From Elgaria multicarinata webbii (Eukaryota; Chordata; Lepidosauria; Squamata; Anguidae): a stretch of 64,000 bases of DNA. The notes beneath the pieces were generated by a model, which saw nothing but the letters and a program-made list of their open reading frames with translations, was not told where the DNA came from and did not search any database. The DNA lies in NCBI RefSeq assembly GCF_023053635.1, contig NC_086192.1, positions 15,910,001-15,974,000 on the forward strand, read 5' to 3'. Every line of letters begins with the position of its first letter. The first letter of the stretch is position 1. Of this stretch, positions 1 through 11,212 are shown piece after piece. Position numbers and translations under genes: made by a program.

Positions 1-266
1 AGGACACGGAATAACGGGCTCAAGTTAAAGGAAGCCAGATTCCGGATGGACATCAGGAAAAACTTCCTGACTGTTAGAGCAGTGCGACAGTGGAATCAGT
101 TACCTAGGGAGGTGGTGGGCTCTCCCACACTAGAGGCCTTCAAGAGGAAGCTGGACAACCATCTGTCAGGGATGCTTTAGGATGGATTCCTGCACTGAGC
201 AGGGGGTTGGACTCGACGGCCTTGTAGGCCCCTTCCAACTCTGCTATTCTATGATTCTATGATTCT
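1..266 (+). mobile_element. CR1 LINE 3' end
   Basis: A 5'-truncated CR1-type non-LTR retrotransposon that continues off the left edge. It ends in the CR1 hallmark, tandem copies of ATTCTATG. The sequence matches at least a dozen other copies in this window on both strands, so this is a recently active subfamily of the host. Confidence 0.9.
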
Positions 267-450
267 ACTTATGGCCAGCAGGCCTCTCTCTGCAGCCTCT
301 GTCCTGTCTCTACAAAGCAGACTGCAAGCTACGTCCTTCCCTACGGCCACATTCACACGTGAGGGAAAGCCCGAACGGCTGAGAACGGGGAGGTGCGCTG
401 GCACATGCGGCACGATCGCTCCCACTTGGCTCGTCCTGCCAGCAGGAGCA

Positions 451-660
451 GCTAAACAAACCAGGGAGCCTCTATCCGTGGTTTCCTCTTAGGTACAAAC
501 CGGGACCTGTGGCTTGTTCCACCCAAAACAAGACAGAATTGTAAGCCAGGGTTTGTTCTTGCCCCGGGATTTTGGCTTGTTTGGGGAGGAACAAGCCAGA
601 GGTCCTGGTTTGGATATAACAGGAAACAAACTACGGATGGAGGCTCCCTGTTTGTTTAGC
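451..660. mobile_element. Palindromic foldback (MITE-like) element
   Basis: The left part starting GCTAAACAAACCAGGGAGCC reads again as the reverse complement at the right end, giving arms of about 100 bases with scattered mismatches and almost no loop. No coding capacity. A non-autonomous DNA transposon is the simplest reading. No clear target duplication was seen. Confidence 0.65.
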
Positions 661-841
661 ATCAGAAGCCAAGCAAGAGTGATGAATAGCAATTCTGGCC
701 TACCACGGCCTCTGAACTGGGCCTGTGTTTCCAGTACACTGAGAACTGGCTTTAAACAACCCATGAATTGGCAGGGCCACATAGGAAGGAGCAAGCATGC
801 TTCTTCCCATCCGCTCAGCATTTCCACTTTCCATCTGCTTT

Positions 842-1031
842 GCTAAACAACCCGGGACCTCCCTAAATCCAGCACCCTGGGTTGTTGAGGGTTAATCAAA
901 CCCAGACTTTTAATTCAAAAACAAACCATGGGTTCAAGCTCTGGGTTGTTTAATCCTCAACAAACCAGAGTTCTGGGTTTGGATGTCACAACTAACAACC
1001 CAGGAACGGGGTTGTTCTGGAGTCGATTAGC
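842..1031. mobile_element. Older palindromic foldback element
   Basis: The ends GCTAAACAACCC and GATTAGC, and the internal 'gggttgtt' blocks, are inverted copies of each other. It is related to the element at 451-660 but more diverged. A (TG)n run follows at about 1,121-1,148. Confidence 0.45.
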
Positions 1032-1039
1032 AAAGCAGA

Positions 1040-4000
1040 AGGGAGGCAGACTTGATCCTGACAAGCCATGGGTTAAACGACCCGTAGGTTGTCGTTATGT
1101 GCAAACTGGGCCTGTGATCTCTGTGTGTGTGTGCATGTGTGTGTGTGTAAGTGGCAAGTAGCAAGCAAGCAACTTGGAAAACTTCCTATCCAAAGAAAGC
1201 CACGCCACAGCTGCTTCGATTGTGCAATCCCTGTTCATGTATCAGTTCCTCCTTAGCTCTTGTTTCCTGTCTTTCAGGCCCTGCTGCAGAAAGCAAACAT
1301 GCACACAAGCAGGCAACCAAGCTCAGAGCAGAGTGGAATTAAGACGGGACGGGACAGGAAGATCGCTCACCATGGTCGTTCTCTGGGCGCCAGCCCCCTC
1401 TGTCGACTCTTTGGAGCTGCTCACAATCCACCTATTTGGAGTAGTGGGGGAGAGAAAAGGAAGCCTGTGTCAGACCTGGATGCAATCAGAAGCAACGCTG
1501 TTTCGAGTGTGCTGTCACCAGGGCCTCCTTCCAGTGGACTCCCCACCACCACCACCGCCACCCCTTAAAGTGCCAAACTGTGGGAATGCTATGAGGCCAT
1601 CGTGCAGTGCTGCACCCAGACTAAATACCAAAACTGACCAGGAAGGCACGGAGAGAGGGAGCGAATGGTTAAAGTCCTCCCTCTCCTACAAACGGCTAAG
1701 GTGACAGAACAAAGTCCAGGAATCTACTCCTAGAGTCGGCTTCAGCTCCTGAATGTCATTTAGGAACACAACGGGAGCGAGGGCTAAATAGGAAGTTTAG
1801 CAGAGCAAAAAAGGCCGGGCTGCTGTTTCAGTTCCTCGCTATCAGCCAGCTAAGAGGAAGCAGCCGCAGAGATGAATGCAAACACATTTCATCCATGTGG
1901 ATTTTTTTTACTCCAGGCGCACTGTGAGGGTTTCTAGGAGCAGAGGAGAGATCACTGTCCCTTATGGAAGTGTGTTCTATACGTCTCTCGTATATGTAAG
2001 AACGTTTTGTCTCTTGAGGTGCTCCTAGACAAAGCTTTTATTTATTTCGCCACTGCCCTGCCTCATTCACAGAATTTTATCGCTGTTGGTGCGCACGTGT
2101 CCAGATGTTGTGTTCCAGTAATAACCCTCCCATGTTTTCCCACCGTTTCTTCCAACTTTTTCTTTTCTTACAGCAAAAAATCTGTTTAGGAGAAGAAGAC
2201 GGAATAGCTGCCCAAGGTCTTCACACTAGGAGGCCTCCACCTGGAAGCAACCTCAGGCACAATCCAATGTGATGAAGAGTTCCGCTGCCTCTTTCCATAA
2301 CCATCCTGTCCCCTCCCACTCTGGTATCACTTCCTCCATTACTCAGGCCAACGAAGCCCAACTTTCCTCAACCTCCAGATGTTTTGGACCACAACTCCCA
2401 GAATTTCTGACCATTGTCCTCACAAGCTGGGACTGAGGGAAGTTGAAGTCCAAAACATTTGGAGGGCATCAGGTTGGAGACAGCTGACTCCTACGGTAAC
2501 AACTTAAGAGCCAGGATGAATTTTTGTGAAATTTTCCAAACACTGTCTCGCTGATGGCTGTGTTCAAACAGGACTGTGGACCCATAATACGAAACAATAA
2601 TTGTTTGCCTTAATGGGCTAGGGTGAGGCGTTGACGACTGGGGAAATGAGGGCGTTTTGGCTCAAACCTGGAGAATTCACAGTGCTGTTAGGGTCAGACT
2701 TCGAAGGATGTATAGTTTTTCATGTGGTAAATTGAAAAGCAGCACTGAAGTAATAAGTAATTAAAATACCTTGCAAAGTTTCAGTCCTTGTCCGTTCGCA
2801 AGCGCCTGAGTGTATTGGAAAATGACATTTTCCTGAAGGGAGAAGAAAATAAAAGAAAACTGAATAGAAATTGTTTTGGGGGGGAGATTTACCAAAAACA
2901 ACATCTCTTTTCTTGTGCCTTCCCAACAAAAGATGGCACCACGATCTCATACCAGCACTGTCCCATCCTGAGGAGCTCCCGCTGTCCTGGATGAATAAGA
3001 ATTGGGCGATTCAGCTTGTAAACTGCCCTAGATCCTATTGTGATAATGCGTTATTTAATATTTAAAATAAAACAAACTAGAGAAGAGCCTCTTACGGGGG
3101 AAGCTGAGCGAGGCTTACTTATTTGTAGCACAATCCTATACGTGTCCACTCCGAAGCACGTCCCACTGAGTTCAATGGGACTTACTCCCAGGTAAACGGA
3201 TACAAGATGGCAGCCGTGGAGTCCTCTGGGCAGAAAGTGTGCATGTAAACATTCTAAATGAAGAGAAACTTCTCCAACTTGCATGTTCGTCTTAACCTGT
3301 CCTGGGCAGGTGGGACTGTGACCAGGGTCCCCCTCCTCCCATCAAGTCCACACACAAGAAGAGAGGGGTGTACAGCCCGAACTGGGCAGTTCAACCTTTA
3401 GGAATTGTCTTGAGTGACCCCGAGGAAGAGGTTTTCGTTTTGTTTTCTAATATTTGAAACACGCCAGGAATCAAACGCACAATTAAGGCCTCCCTTCCCC
3501 CCCCCCAAATAATCATATGTTTGGGAGACTTTGTTGACAGCAAAACTAAATGACATTTTAAAAATCCCCCCTAAGCATTTCAGTTTCCATGAACTTCCTG
3601 TCAATCTGTCCTTCACTTTACTACAGTTAAGTAAAATGGGGAGGGGGGGGGGAAGAGAGAGAATCGAAGTAGAGTTGAAATGAAAAGCTGCAAAACCGGA
3701 ATTTATTGCGCAACCAGACAATTTGAATACGGATTGTGGGTGGTCCCTGCACTGCAGATACTATCTGTTCCTCATTTGGGGGTTACACCAATTATTTCCC
3801 CAAGCATTTAAAGAATTGCCTTTAGTGCTTTTACATCTTCACAGTTTTATTGCGCTGCTGGTTTTACTTTGGTTTCACATGATGCATTATTTTTATCCTT
3901 TGCTGCTGGTATTATCTTGGTTTTATTATGTGCAGTTTTATCACTGTTTGTTGTTTGTATTTTATGTTTTTAATTTAACTGCATTCTCTAGAACGTTCCA

Positions 4001-4094
4001 TCTGCTTTGTTGCTTATCATTTGTGTCCTAATTATTGTGTTCGATTATGTTAACACTTACAGTGCTATCTAACGTTACCTAACACTCCCTAGGT
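1040..4094. other. Intergenic DNA without a recognised gene
   Basis: No exon with recognisable homology was found on either strand. Contents are an old foldback repeat at about 2,365-2,482 (CCAGATGTTTTGGAC in one arm, its inverse in the other), a decayed dispersed repeat at about 3,127-3,195 (CACTGAGTTCAATGGGACTT), C- and G-homopolymer runs near 3,500 and 3,640, and T-rich DNA at 3,740-4,060 resembling the untranslated tail of an old LINE. Confidence 0.6.
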
Positions 4095-4263
4095 TAACAT
4101 TACCTAGGGAGGTTGTGGTCTCTCCCACACTAGAGGCATTCAAGAGGCAGCTGGACAACCTTCTGTCAGGGAGGCTTTAGGGTGGATTCCTGCATTGAGC
4201 AGGGGGTTGGACTCGATGGCCTTGTAGGCCCCTTCCAACTCTGCTATTCTATGATTCTATGAT
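4095..4263 (+). mobile_element. CR1 LINE 3' end fragment
   Basis: About 170 bases of the same CR1 subfamily as 1-266, ending in ATTCTATGATTCTATG. The 5' part is missing. Confidence 0.9.
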
Positions 4264-4845
4264 CATTTACATATTCTATGACCATTTACATATCAACTCA
4301 GAAATAAGCCCCACTGAGTTCAGTGGGGCTGACTCTCAGATACAGCTGAGTTAGGTAAGCTGTATAAGAGGGAAAAGTAGAGCAAAAAATGCAAAAGCTA
4401 AAATAAAATGTAGAAGAGAAGCTATACTTCGGAGCGAGAGGTGATTTCAAATGTTCAAGTACTTAAAAGATGGTTTTAAAACCAAAGAGCTGTGCGCACG
4501 GTTCGTTTTCTGCACAAAGTACTCAGCCTTGGATAATGGCTGAACATCCACACACAGATATGAAGCATGCAAAATGAGGAGGAGGGGGAGCCATTGGCTG
4601 CTTTCGTTTTACCAAGGAGTAACCACAATCGCACATACACATCCATCTGGGATTATGACAAGGAAGGGCTGTACAGAAACATAGTATGTAACACAGCCTT
4701 GCCCAGGGATCTGGATAAGACAAGGGACTGATGATGACAATATGAAGTGAGGCTAGGTCAAGGGAGGGTCAGGTGGCAGTGGAGGGTCAGGTAAGGCAAG
4801 GTTAGCATGACTCAGGAGAAGGTTTTGCTAAGCAACTGGAAACGG

Positions 4846-4991
4846 AGGCCTTAGCTAGACCTAACGTTTATCCCGGGATCGTCCCGGGGTCATCCCTGCC
4901 TGCTGCTCCCGGGATATCCTGTGTATCATATACATGAACAGGGATGACCCAGGGACGATGCCGGGATAAACCTTAGGTCTAGCTAAGGCCT
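4846..4991. mobile_element. MITE with 53-bp inverted arms
   Basis: Left arm AGGCCTTAGCTAGACCTAAC... is repeated inverted at the right end, with about three mismatches in 53 bases and a 40-base AT-richer centre. This is a non-coding terminal-inverted-repeat element. No convincing target duplication, so the superfamily is open. Confidence 0.75.
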
Positions 4992-5916
4992 GAGATGAAG
5001 CCTTAGAATGTGGAATAAATTCCAGAAGGGGAGACAAAGAGTCTGGTGGTGCCTTAAAACTAATGGATCTATTGCAGCAGAAGCTTTTGCAGACGATTTC
5101 TTAAGATGCAAATGATGTGGAATAGTGGTAATTGGAAATTGGACTAGATCGCCCACGCCACGACCTTCCAGTCCTCCGGTTCTTTGGTTCTGGCAGTAAA
5201 GAGTATCCCTCAATGTTCACGAGAAGCCTTAAGGCCATAAACACAACCAGTCCCTAGAGTTTAGAGGGAAGGACTCCAGGCACTTCCCATTTTAGAAATT
5301 AAGCACACTGCATTCTGCACACACCCACACAGAGTCAGACGGAGGCCTAGGATCTGTTTTGAATGTTACAGAATCCGATCTGGAATGCATGAAGGAACAG
5401 TCGCCATAATGAAAGTGAAAGCACCTCCTACAATAGAGTCCCCCAACCTGGTGCCCACGGCAACTCCCATCATCCCCACTTCTGGAGGGCACCAGTTTTG
5501 GGAAGGCTCTCTTAGAAAATGAAGTTATTTCCTTGAATCACTACTAGGTAACCATCCATACAAAACTCACCTCCCTCACGCCTCAGGAATTGTGGATGTG
5601 CGCCATGTCCGGATACTGCAGATTTTAGGAATTAAGCAGCTGATAAACACACATCCTGGAGGCGTCAAACTTGGTATCTCCTTGAGTGTATTTAACAACA
5701 GAGTGAAAATTGAACTACTTCACCCTGTGTGCAATGCATCCCTCCCACACATCTGCATCTGGGTTTGAGGAAGACAGAACAGTGGGAGTAGTTTCGAGTC
5801 CTCGCATTCGAAAAGTAAGCACCCAGCACACAACAACCTTCACCTCATCACACCCTACGGCCCTCATGAAGCCAAGGTTCATAATTCATCAGAGCTACAG
5901 TCCTGGGGTGGAACCA

Positions 5917-6060
5917 TGGCCCAGTGTCATGGCAGACATTTTGAACATCAAAGGTCCTGGGTTCACCCCATGACACCTCTAGTTAAAAGGACCAGAAAGC
6001 AGGTGATGTAAAAGACTCTATTTGCCTGAGCCACACTGGGCTAGATTACAAGTAGTCTGA
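5917..6060 (+). mobile_element. tRNA-derived SINE, diverged
   Basis: Starts 'ggcccagtgtcatggcagacatt', a decayed pol III A box, followed by a B-box-like GGTCCTGGGTTCACCCC. This is the layout of the tRNA-Ala-headed SINE also seen inverted at 15,285-15,605. The tail carries 'cctgagccacactgggctag'. Confidence 0.5.
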
Positions 6061-6433
6061 CAAATGGTCTACATGCAGCTTCCGGCAATGTCAAAGCGTT
6101 GGCTCAACCCTGCAACATGCAAAGAGAAGACTCTCGACACATGCAGAACACAGTCATCAGGTATGGCACCTGTTGTACTCAGGTATGCATGCATTTTTCA
6201 GTACTTCTTCCTCAAAAAAATTACACAATCAACAATTGGGAAATGTCCATGAACATGTGCGTTTTAAAAGAATCCTTATAGAAAAAAATATATAAGCCTG
6301 TGTAATTCTCATATACCATAGTACACTTGTACTCAAGCATTTTTCCACCTAGGAGCCCATGACAGACCAGGGCTTGCAGCTCAGAGGAACATCAACTTCA
6401 GGCGTGTCTCAAATTAAAAGTGAAACACACATA

Positions 6434-6530
6434 GGCTGAGTTCGGACGACATGCTACTCAATGGTTGACTTCCATTTTGTTCCTATTACCACCACCCCTC
6501 ACTGATTAGCGTGTCGTCTGAACTCAGTCA
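6434..6530. mobile_element. Short MITE, about 97 bp
   Basis: GGCTGAGTTCGGACGACATG at the left is matched by the inverted CGTGTCGTCTGAACTCAGTC at the right. The terminal motif resembles that of the larger element at 11,972-12,253, so the two are probably one family. Confidence 0.65.
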
Positions 6531-8070
6531 TAGAGTACGCATGCATCTTTGACTATATCAACCTGTCCGCTGAACCTGTGCAGAGCGTCTTTCAGCACTC
6601 TGTTCTTTCCTCCGTTCAAGGGGGCAACCTCTGGAGTCTGCCTTGGTTGAAATATGCAGCACTGAGCACATGCATTCACATGGAGGGGACACAGCCACCT
6701 TCTCACAAAACAGCAGAGAACGAGGACATGAATTTGTTTACTGGATTCATGAACTGGACATGTGTTGGACCCACACGGCTGAATGCTCCTGCAGGCAAAA
6801 ACAAAAAGTTCTCTGCACACAGAATACTAGCCTCATGTCATGGAGAAGGCAGGCCTTCATGGTGATATGCCAGCTTTCTATTTTTATCTATTCAACTGTA
6901 AGTAGGGCTGTCACTTGTGAATAAGCCCCACTAAACGCAGTAGGATTTCTTTTCAAATAAAAATCCTTAGGATCGTGCTGCTTTAATCAATTAATGTTGA
7001 AATCCTATACATACGTAACTGGGAGTTAAGCCCCACTGAACTCAGTGGAACTTACCTCTGTAAGGGTGAAATCCTATACATGTTTAGACAGAAAAATATG
7101 TCCTACAACTCCGTGCATAGGATTGTGCTCCAAATCTGTTAAAACCTGCACATAAAAAAGCAATATTTGTTTTTACACAGGGCATTACATATCACAGCAG
7201 GCACCATCTTCAAAGAGGCGTCCCCACCTACATATAAAAGCAAAGAAGAATGCCTCTTCTTAATAATTTTCATAGCATTGTAGCACCTTAAAGTCTAACA
7301 CATTTCTGGCTCAGGCTTTCGTGGGCACTGCCCATTTTATTTGCCAGCTGTACCTTTATACATACTTACATATAATTAATGTTTTTAATTGCTGCCTGAT
7401 CAATGCCGGCTGCCTTTGGAGCCAACAAAAAGGTTTTTAACTGATTAACCAGCTACAATTTGCATCGCTTATAAGTTTTAAAACCTGTAAGCTATTATTT
7501 TAAATAGTAATAAAAGTCCTTGAGGGTTTCAACAAGGTGGTATAGAAAAACAAACAAACAAAACCCAGGCCAACCTGCAGGTGTGCAAAGCACTGTATTA
7601 AACCTTGGTGCTTATTCTTTGTGATTTGGGCACGCACATGTGTGTGTGTGTGTGTTGTCTGCATCCTCTGAGGCCAAATGAAACATGTTAGAAAGACCAC
7701 TTGCTTTCTCCCTTTCTCCCCATCCCTTTTTCCTATTATGTCATGTATTCCCTTTTGTGTCACGTATTTTTAAGATTGTAATCCTGCAGGCAGGGACTGT
7801 CAAGTTTTTACTGACTGTATGTAAGCTGCTCCCAGGAGCCTTTTTGACTGAGAAGTGGGATAAAAATGTTTTAAATAAATGAATGAAGAAAGGATAGAAA
7901 AAAAGAAAGCACCTCCCACTTCTTTTAAGAAATGACTAGAAACTGGATGAGAAACAGAGAGAGGCCTGTGCTGAAAAGCACTCTGCACACCTAATGAAGA
8001 AAGTTCAATTGATTTGTGAGAGCGAGGCCTGTCACTCAGCATCCCCCTGACAGATTTGTGCAAAGTGCCT

Positions 8071-8519
8071 TCATAGAATCATAGAATAGCAGAGTTGGAA
8101 GGGGCCTACAAGGCCATCGAGTCCAACCCCTGCTCAATGCAGGAATCCACGCTAAAGCATCCCTGACAGAGGGTTGTCCAGCTGCCTCTTGAAGGCCTCT
8201 AGCGTGGGAGAGCCCACAACCTCCCTAGGTAACTGGTTCCATTGTCGTACTGCTCTAACAGCCAGGAAGTTTTTCCTGATGTCCAGCCGGAATCTGGCTT
8301 CCTGTCACTTGAGCCCATTATTCCGTGTCCTGCACTCTGGGAGGATCGAGAAGAGATCCTGGCCCTCCTCTGTGTGACAACCTTTCAAGTCTTTGAAGAG
8401 TGCTCTCATGTCTCCCATCAATCTTCTCTTCTCCAGGCTAAACATGCCCAGTTCTTTCAGTCTCTCTTCATAGGGCTTTGTTTCCAGACCCCTGATCATC
8501 CTACTGACTCTGTGGGGAC
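8071..8519 (-). mobile_element. CR1 LINE 3' part
   Basis: About 450 bases of the young CR1 subfamily in reverse orientation, beginning with the inverted tail CATAGAATCATAGAATAG. It covers the end of the reverse transcriptase reading frame (a decayed '[20 protein letters not shown]' on the minus strand) and the 3' UTR. It sits directly beside a copy of the dispersed 'TGTGCAAAGTGCCTT' motif. Confidence 0.9.
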
Positions 8520-8582
8520 AGGGCACAGCCTTCCGGGACACCTCCCTGTCTCACGTCCAGAACTGAGTGGCAAATACACATT

Positions 8583-9290
8583 TTTATGGTAACCCCCTGA
8601 ACACGTTCAGAGCACCTTTGGCGGACTCTACGGGAGACTTTGAGGGGTATGGCCTCCCCCCAGCCTGGTGGCCAGGCTGGCCAACACCCAGGATCAGCTG
8701 TAATGGTAACCCCCTGAGCACATGCAGAGCACCTTCTGCCGACTCTGCGAGAATGTTGCGAGGGGCAGGGCCTCCTTGGACTCCTCCCCATCTCATGCCC
8801 AGGACTGATTGACAAATGCAAATTTTGATGGCACCCCACCCTCGAGCATGTACAGAGTACTTTCTGCCAACCCTGCGGGGATGCCTCCACAGGCTGATGG
8901 CCAACACCCAGGATCAGCTGTAATGGTAACCCCCTGAGCACGTGCAGAGCACCTTCTGCCGACTGCGAGAATGTTGCGAGGGGCAGGGCCTCCTTGGACT
9001 CCTCCCCATCTTATGCCCAGGACTGATTGACAAATGCAAATTTTGATGGCACCCCACCCTCGAGCATGTACAGAGTACTTTCTGCCAACCCTGCGGGGAT
9101 GCCTCCACAGGCTGATGGCCAACACCCAGGATCAGCTGTAATGGTAACCCCCTGAGCATGTGCAGAGCGCCTTCTGCCGGCCCTGCGAGGACGTGGCGAG
9201 GGGCTGCGCTGCTCACTGCCTCACGCCCAGGGCGGAGGGAGGGATGCCGATCTTCACGGCAACCCCCTGCGCATATGCAGAGCCGCCTCT
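8583..9290 (+). repeat. Tandem array, about 220-bp period
   Basis: A unit beginning GGATCAGCTGTAATGGTAAC recurs at 8,691, 8,911 and 9,129 (periods 220 and 218). Each unit carries two diverged half-units built around CTGAGCACRTGCAGAGCACC followed by TTCTGCC. Divergence is low, so the array expanded recently. It runs into the CpG island at its right end. Open frames on the minus strand here are repeat artefacts. Confidence 0.85.
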
Positions 9291-10150
9291 GCAGGGTCGT
9301 TGTGCCCGTGCGGAGGGGGCGTGGCCGGGGGAGGCCGGGGGCGTGGCCTCGCGGGGCTCCTCCCCCTCGCGCGCCCGGGATTGACAGCAGCCCTGGGGCG
9401 GCGCTGGGCCTGGTCCTGAGGCCCGCAGGCCTGGCGGCGCCCGTGAGGCCCTGGGAGGCCGAGGCCTGGCGGCGCGAGGGGACGCCCCGAGGAGAGGGGG
9501 CGGGGCGGGCGCGGGGTCCGCTCACCTGCGCTGCTGCCGCTGCCGCTGCCGCTGCTCCTCCTCCGCCTCCGCCTCCCGCTGACGGCGCTGCGCCCACCTC
9601 AGGCGCCGCGTGCAGCTCCCGCCCACCCGCTTCGCCGCGCCCACCGGCAGCCAATCCGCGCCCGCCGCGCGGAGCCAATCCGGGGCCAGGCCCCGCCCCG
9701 CCTCAGGGCGACCGCGCCCCTCGCGCGCCCTCCGATTGGCCCGCGCGCCCGCCAGTCGACCGTCTCCGGCGCGCGATAAGGAGAGCGGGGAGGCGAAAGG
9801 AGTGAAGGAGGGGGGAAGGGCGGTTTGCGGCGGCCAATGAGAAATCACAGCGCGTCCTTCATGCCAGCCAATCCGGAGGAGGGACAGAGAGTTTGGGGGG
9901 GAAGAAGCGCCCACGTCCGCTCAGCGCTGTCAAAAGGAGGGAGGGGAATGAGAAGCGCTGGCTGATTGGCTGAGGAGAGAGGCGCGCCTGGCTAGCTTGG
10001 CGGAGAGGCGACTTCGGCCTCTCCTCACCCAGCCAGCCCCGCCCTCCACTACGCCTCTATTTCAAGCCAATCAAAAGGGGAGGCGGGGCGTTGGCTGGTC
10101 TGGACCAATCAGAGTGTGCGCAAACGAGTGGGCGGAGTCAGATGGCTCTT
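9160..10150. promoter_or_regulatory. CpG island with an array of CCAAT boxes
   Basis: About 1 kb of very GC- and CpG-rich DNA. CCAAT or ATTGG cores occur near 9,651, 9,675, 9,734, 9,832, 9,868, 9,963, 10,069 and 10,105, in both orientations, as expected for NF-Y-driven housekeeping promoters. I see no TATA box. Transcription toward the left is suggested by the splice donor described for 9,526-9,640. The downstream gene was not found in the window, so it may lie beyond position 1. Confidence 0.7.
9526..9640 (-). other. Probable untranslated first exon of a leftward gene
   Basis: On the minus strand a GC-rich stretch ends at 9,526 with a consensus donor (GCGCAG|GTGAGC), just downstream of two CCAAT boxes at about 9,651 and 9,675. 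No ATG lies between those boxes and the donor, so the exon would be 5' UTR. The exon start is a guess. In human the gene left of ABHD11 is STX1A, also leftward, but no syntaxin coding sequence was seen here and identity is unknown. Confidence 0.4.
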
Positions 10151-10718
10151 TGGTCACCCCCGGCCTCTCTGGGCTTTTGTTCATTTGCATAATTAATATA
10201 CCTCATTAATATTGGGCTCTAATATAGAGAAACAAGGATAAGGATGGCCTTGTTGACCCCTGGGAGCGTGGGAAAGCAAAACCCACAGTTGGACAGTATA
10301 TTAATTCTAATAATATTTCATGAGGTAATAAATAAATAAATAAATAAATAATGAGGTAATAATAATGAATAACAGCAATTAATCTTATAGTAATTAATAA
10401 TTATTAAAAGAAATACTGTTATAGTAATTAGTAATTAATATTGATAGTCACAGTAATAATTACTAATGATGATGTTAGAGTAATTAATAATTAATATTAA
10501 TAATATGACAACACATTATTAATATTAATGCTGCTAGAGCAATGAATGTGCTTATGTATCCCTACATACATGCGAAGTTTGCGCACTTTTATATTCATAC
10601 TATGGGCTATCTTCAATCTTAAGCGTGCTGATATTCATTATAATGGCATTGTTGGAATAGTATTAATGATAATTGTTGAAGTAATAATTAGGAATTTAAT
10701 TAGAAAAATTCAGAAATT
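10151..10718. other. AT-rich spacer
   Basis: Very AT-rich DNA dominated by TAAT, AATAAT and AAATAAATA simple sequence (10,325-10,540). No gene recognised. The sharp change from the CpG island at about 10,170 marks the promoter boundary. Confidence 0.6.
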
Positions 10719-11212
10719 TAAGGTGCAATCCTATGCATGTTTAGACAGAAAGAAGTCCTATAACTCCCAGCATTCCCCAGCCAGCCAGAAAGAAAGGCCT
10801 ACAATTCCCAGCATTCCCCAGACAGACAGAAAGGCCTATAATTCCCAGCAATCCCCAGACAGAAAGAAAGAAAGGCCTACAATTCCCAGCATTCCCCAGA
10901 CAGACAGAAAGGCCTATAATTCCCAGCAATCCCCAGACAGAAAGAAAGAAAGGCCTACAATTCCCAGCATTCCCCAGACAGACAGAAAGGCCTATAACTC
11001 CCAGCATTCCCCAGTCAGCCATGATGGGGCGGGGCGGGGGGGGGGGGGGCTACAATTCCCAGCCAGCATGCTGACTGGGGAAAGCTGGGAGTTTGGTCCT
11101 TTCTCTTGTCTAAACATGCATAGGATTTTTTTGTAAACCGCCCAGAGAGCTTCAGCTATGGGGCGGTATATAAATTTAATAAATAAATAAATAAATAGGA
11201 TTGGGCCCTTAT
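10719..11212. mobile_element. Foldback element with internal 78-bp tandem expansion
   Basis: The outer arms are inverted: GGTGCAATCCTATGCATGTT at the left, CTAAACATGCATAGGATT at the right. Inside, a 78-base unit (AAGGCCTACAATTCCCAGCA...) starts at 10,794, 10,872 and 10,950, each unit made of two related halves. A LINE-type tail (11,128-11,196, 'accgcccagagagcttcagc' plus AAATA repeats) is inserted in the right arm and flanked by AGGATT on both sides. Because 78 is divisible by 3, long but meaningless frames stay open on both strands. Related smaller copies lie at 57,225-57,385 and 61,137-61,212. Confidence 0.75.

Larger units (their letters stand above)
4992..8070. other. Intergenic DNA without a recognised gene
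   Basis: No recognisable exon. It holds half of an old foldback repeat at about 5,440-5,510, a tRNA-derived SINE (5,917-6,060), a short MITE (6,434-6,530), and three decayed copies of the dispersed repeat with CCCACTGAACTCAGTGG at about 6,920-7,130. There is a (TG)n run near 7,639 and an AT-rich LINE tail ending near 7,885. Confidence 0.55.

Noticed and set aside
8501-9678. Long minus-strand frames repeating 'LPLQLILGVGHQP'
   Set aside because: They translate the 220-bp tandem array and the GC-rich island. The same protein block repeats because the DNA does.
9158-9805. 215-codon plus-strand frame rich in Ala, Pro and Arg
   Set aside because: Typical random frame in a CpG island. Composition only, no conserved domain.
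9847-9860. Minus-strand ATGAAGGAC in the CpG island, resembling the syntaxin-1A start MKDR
   Set aside because: It reads MKDAL followed by a stop codon, so it is a chance match and not STX1A exon 1.
10546-11136. A 196-codon plus-strand open frame with repeated YNSQ-P units, and an opposite-strand frame of 93 codons
   Set aside because: It is produced by the 78-bp tandem repeat, whose length is divisible by three and so keeps frames open on both strands. No start context, no family.
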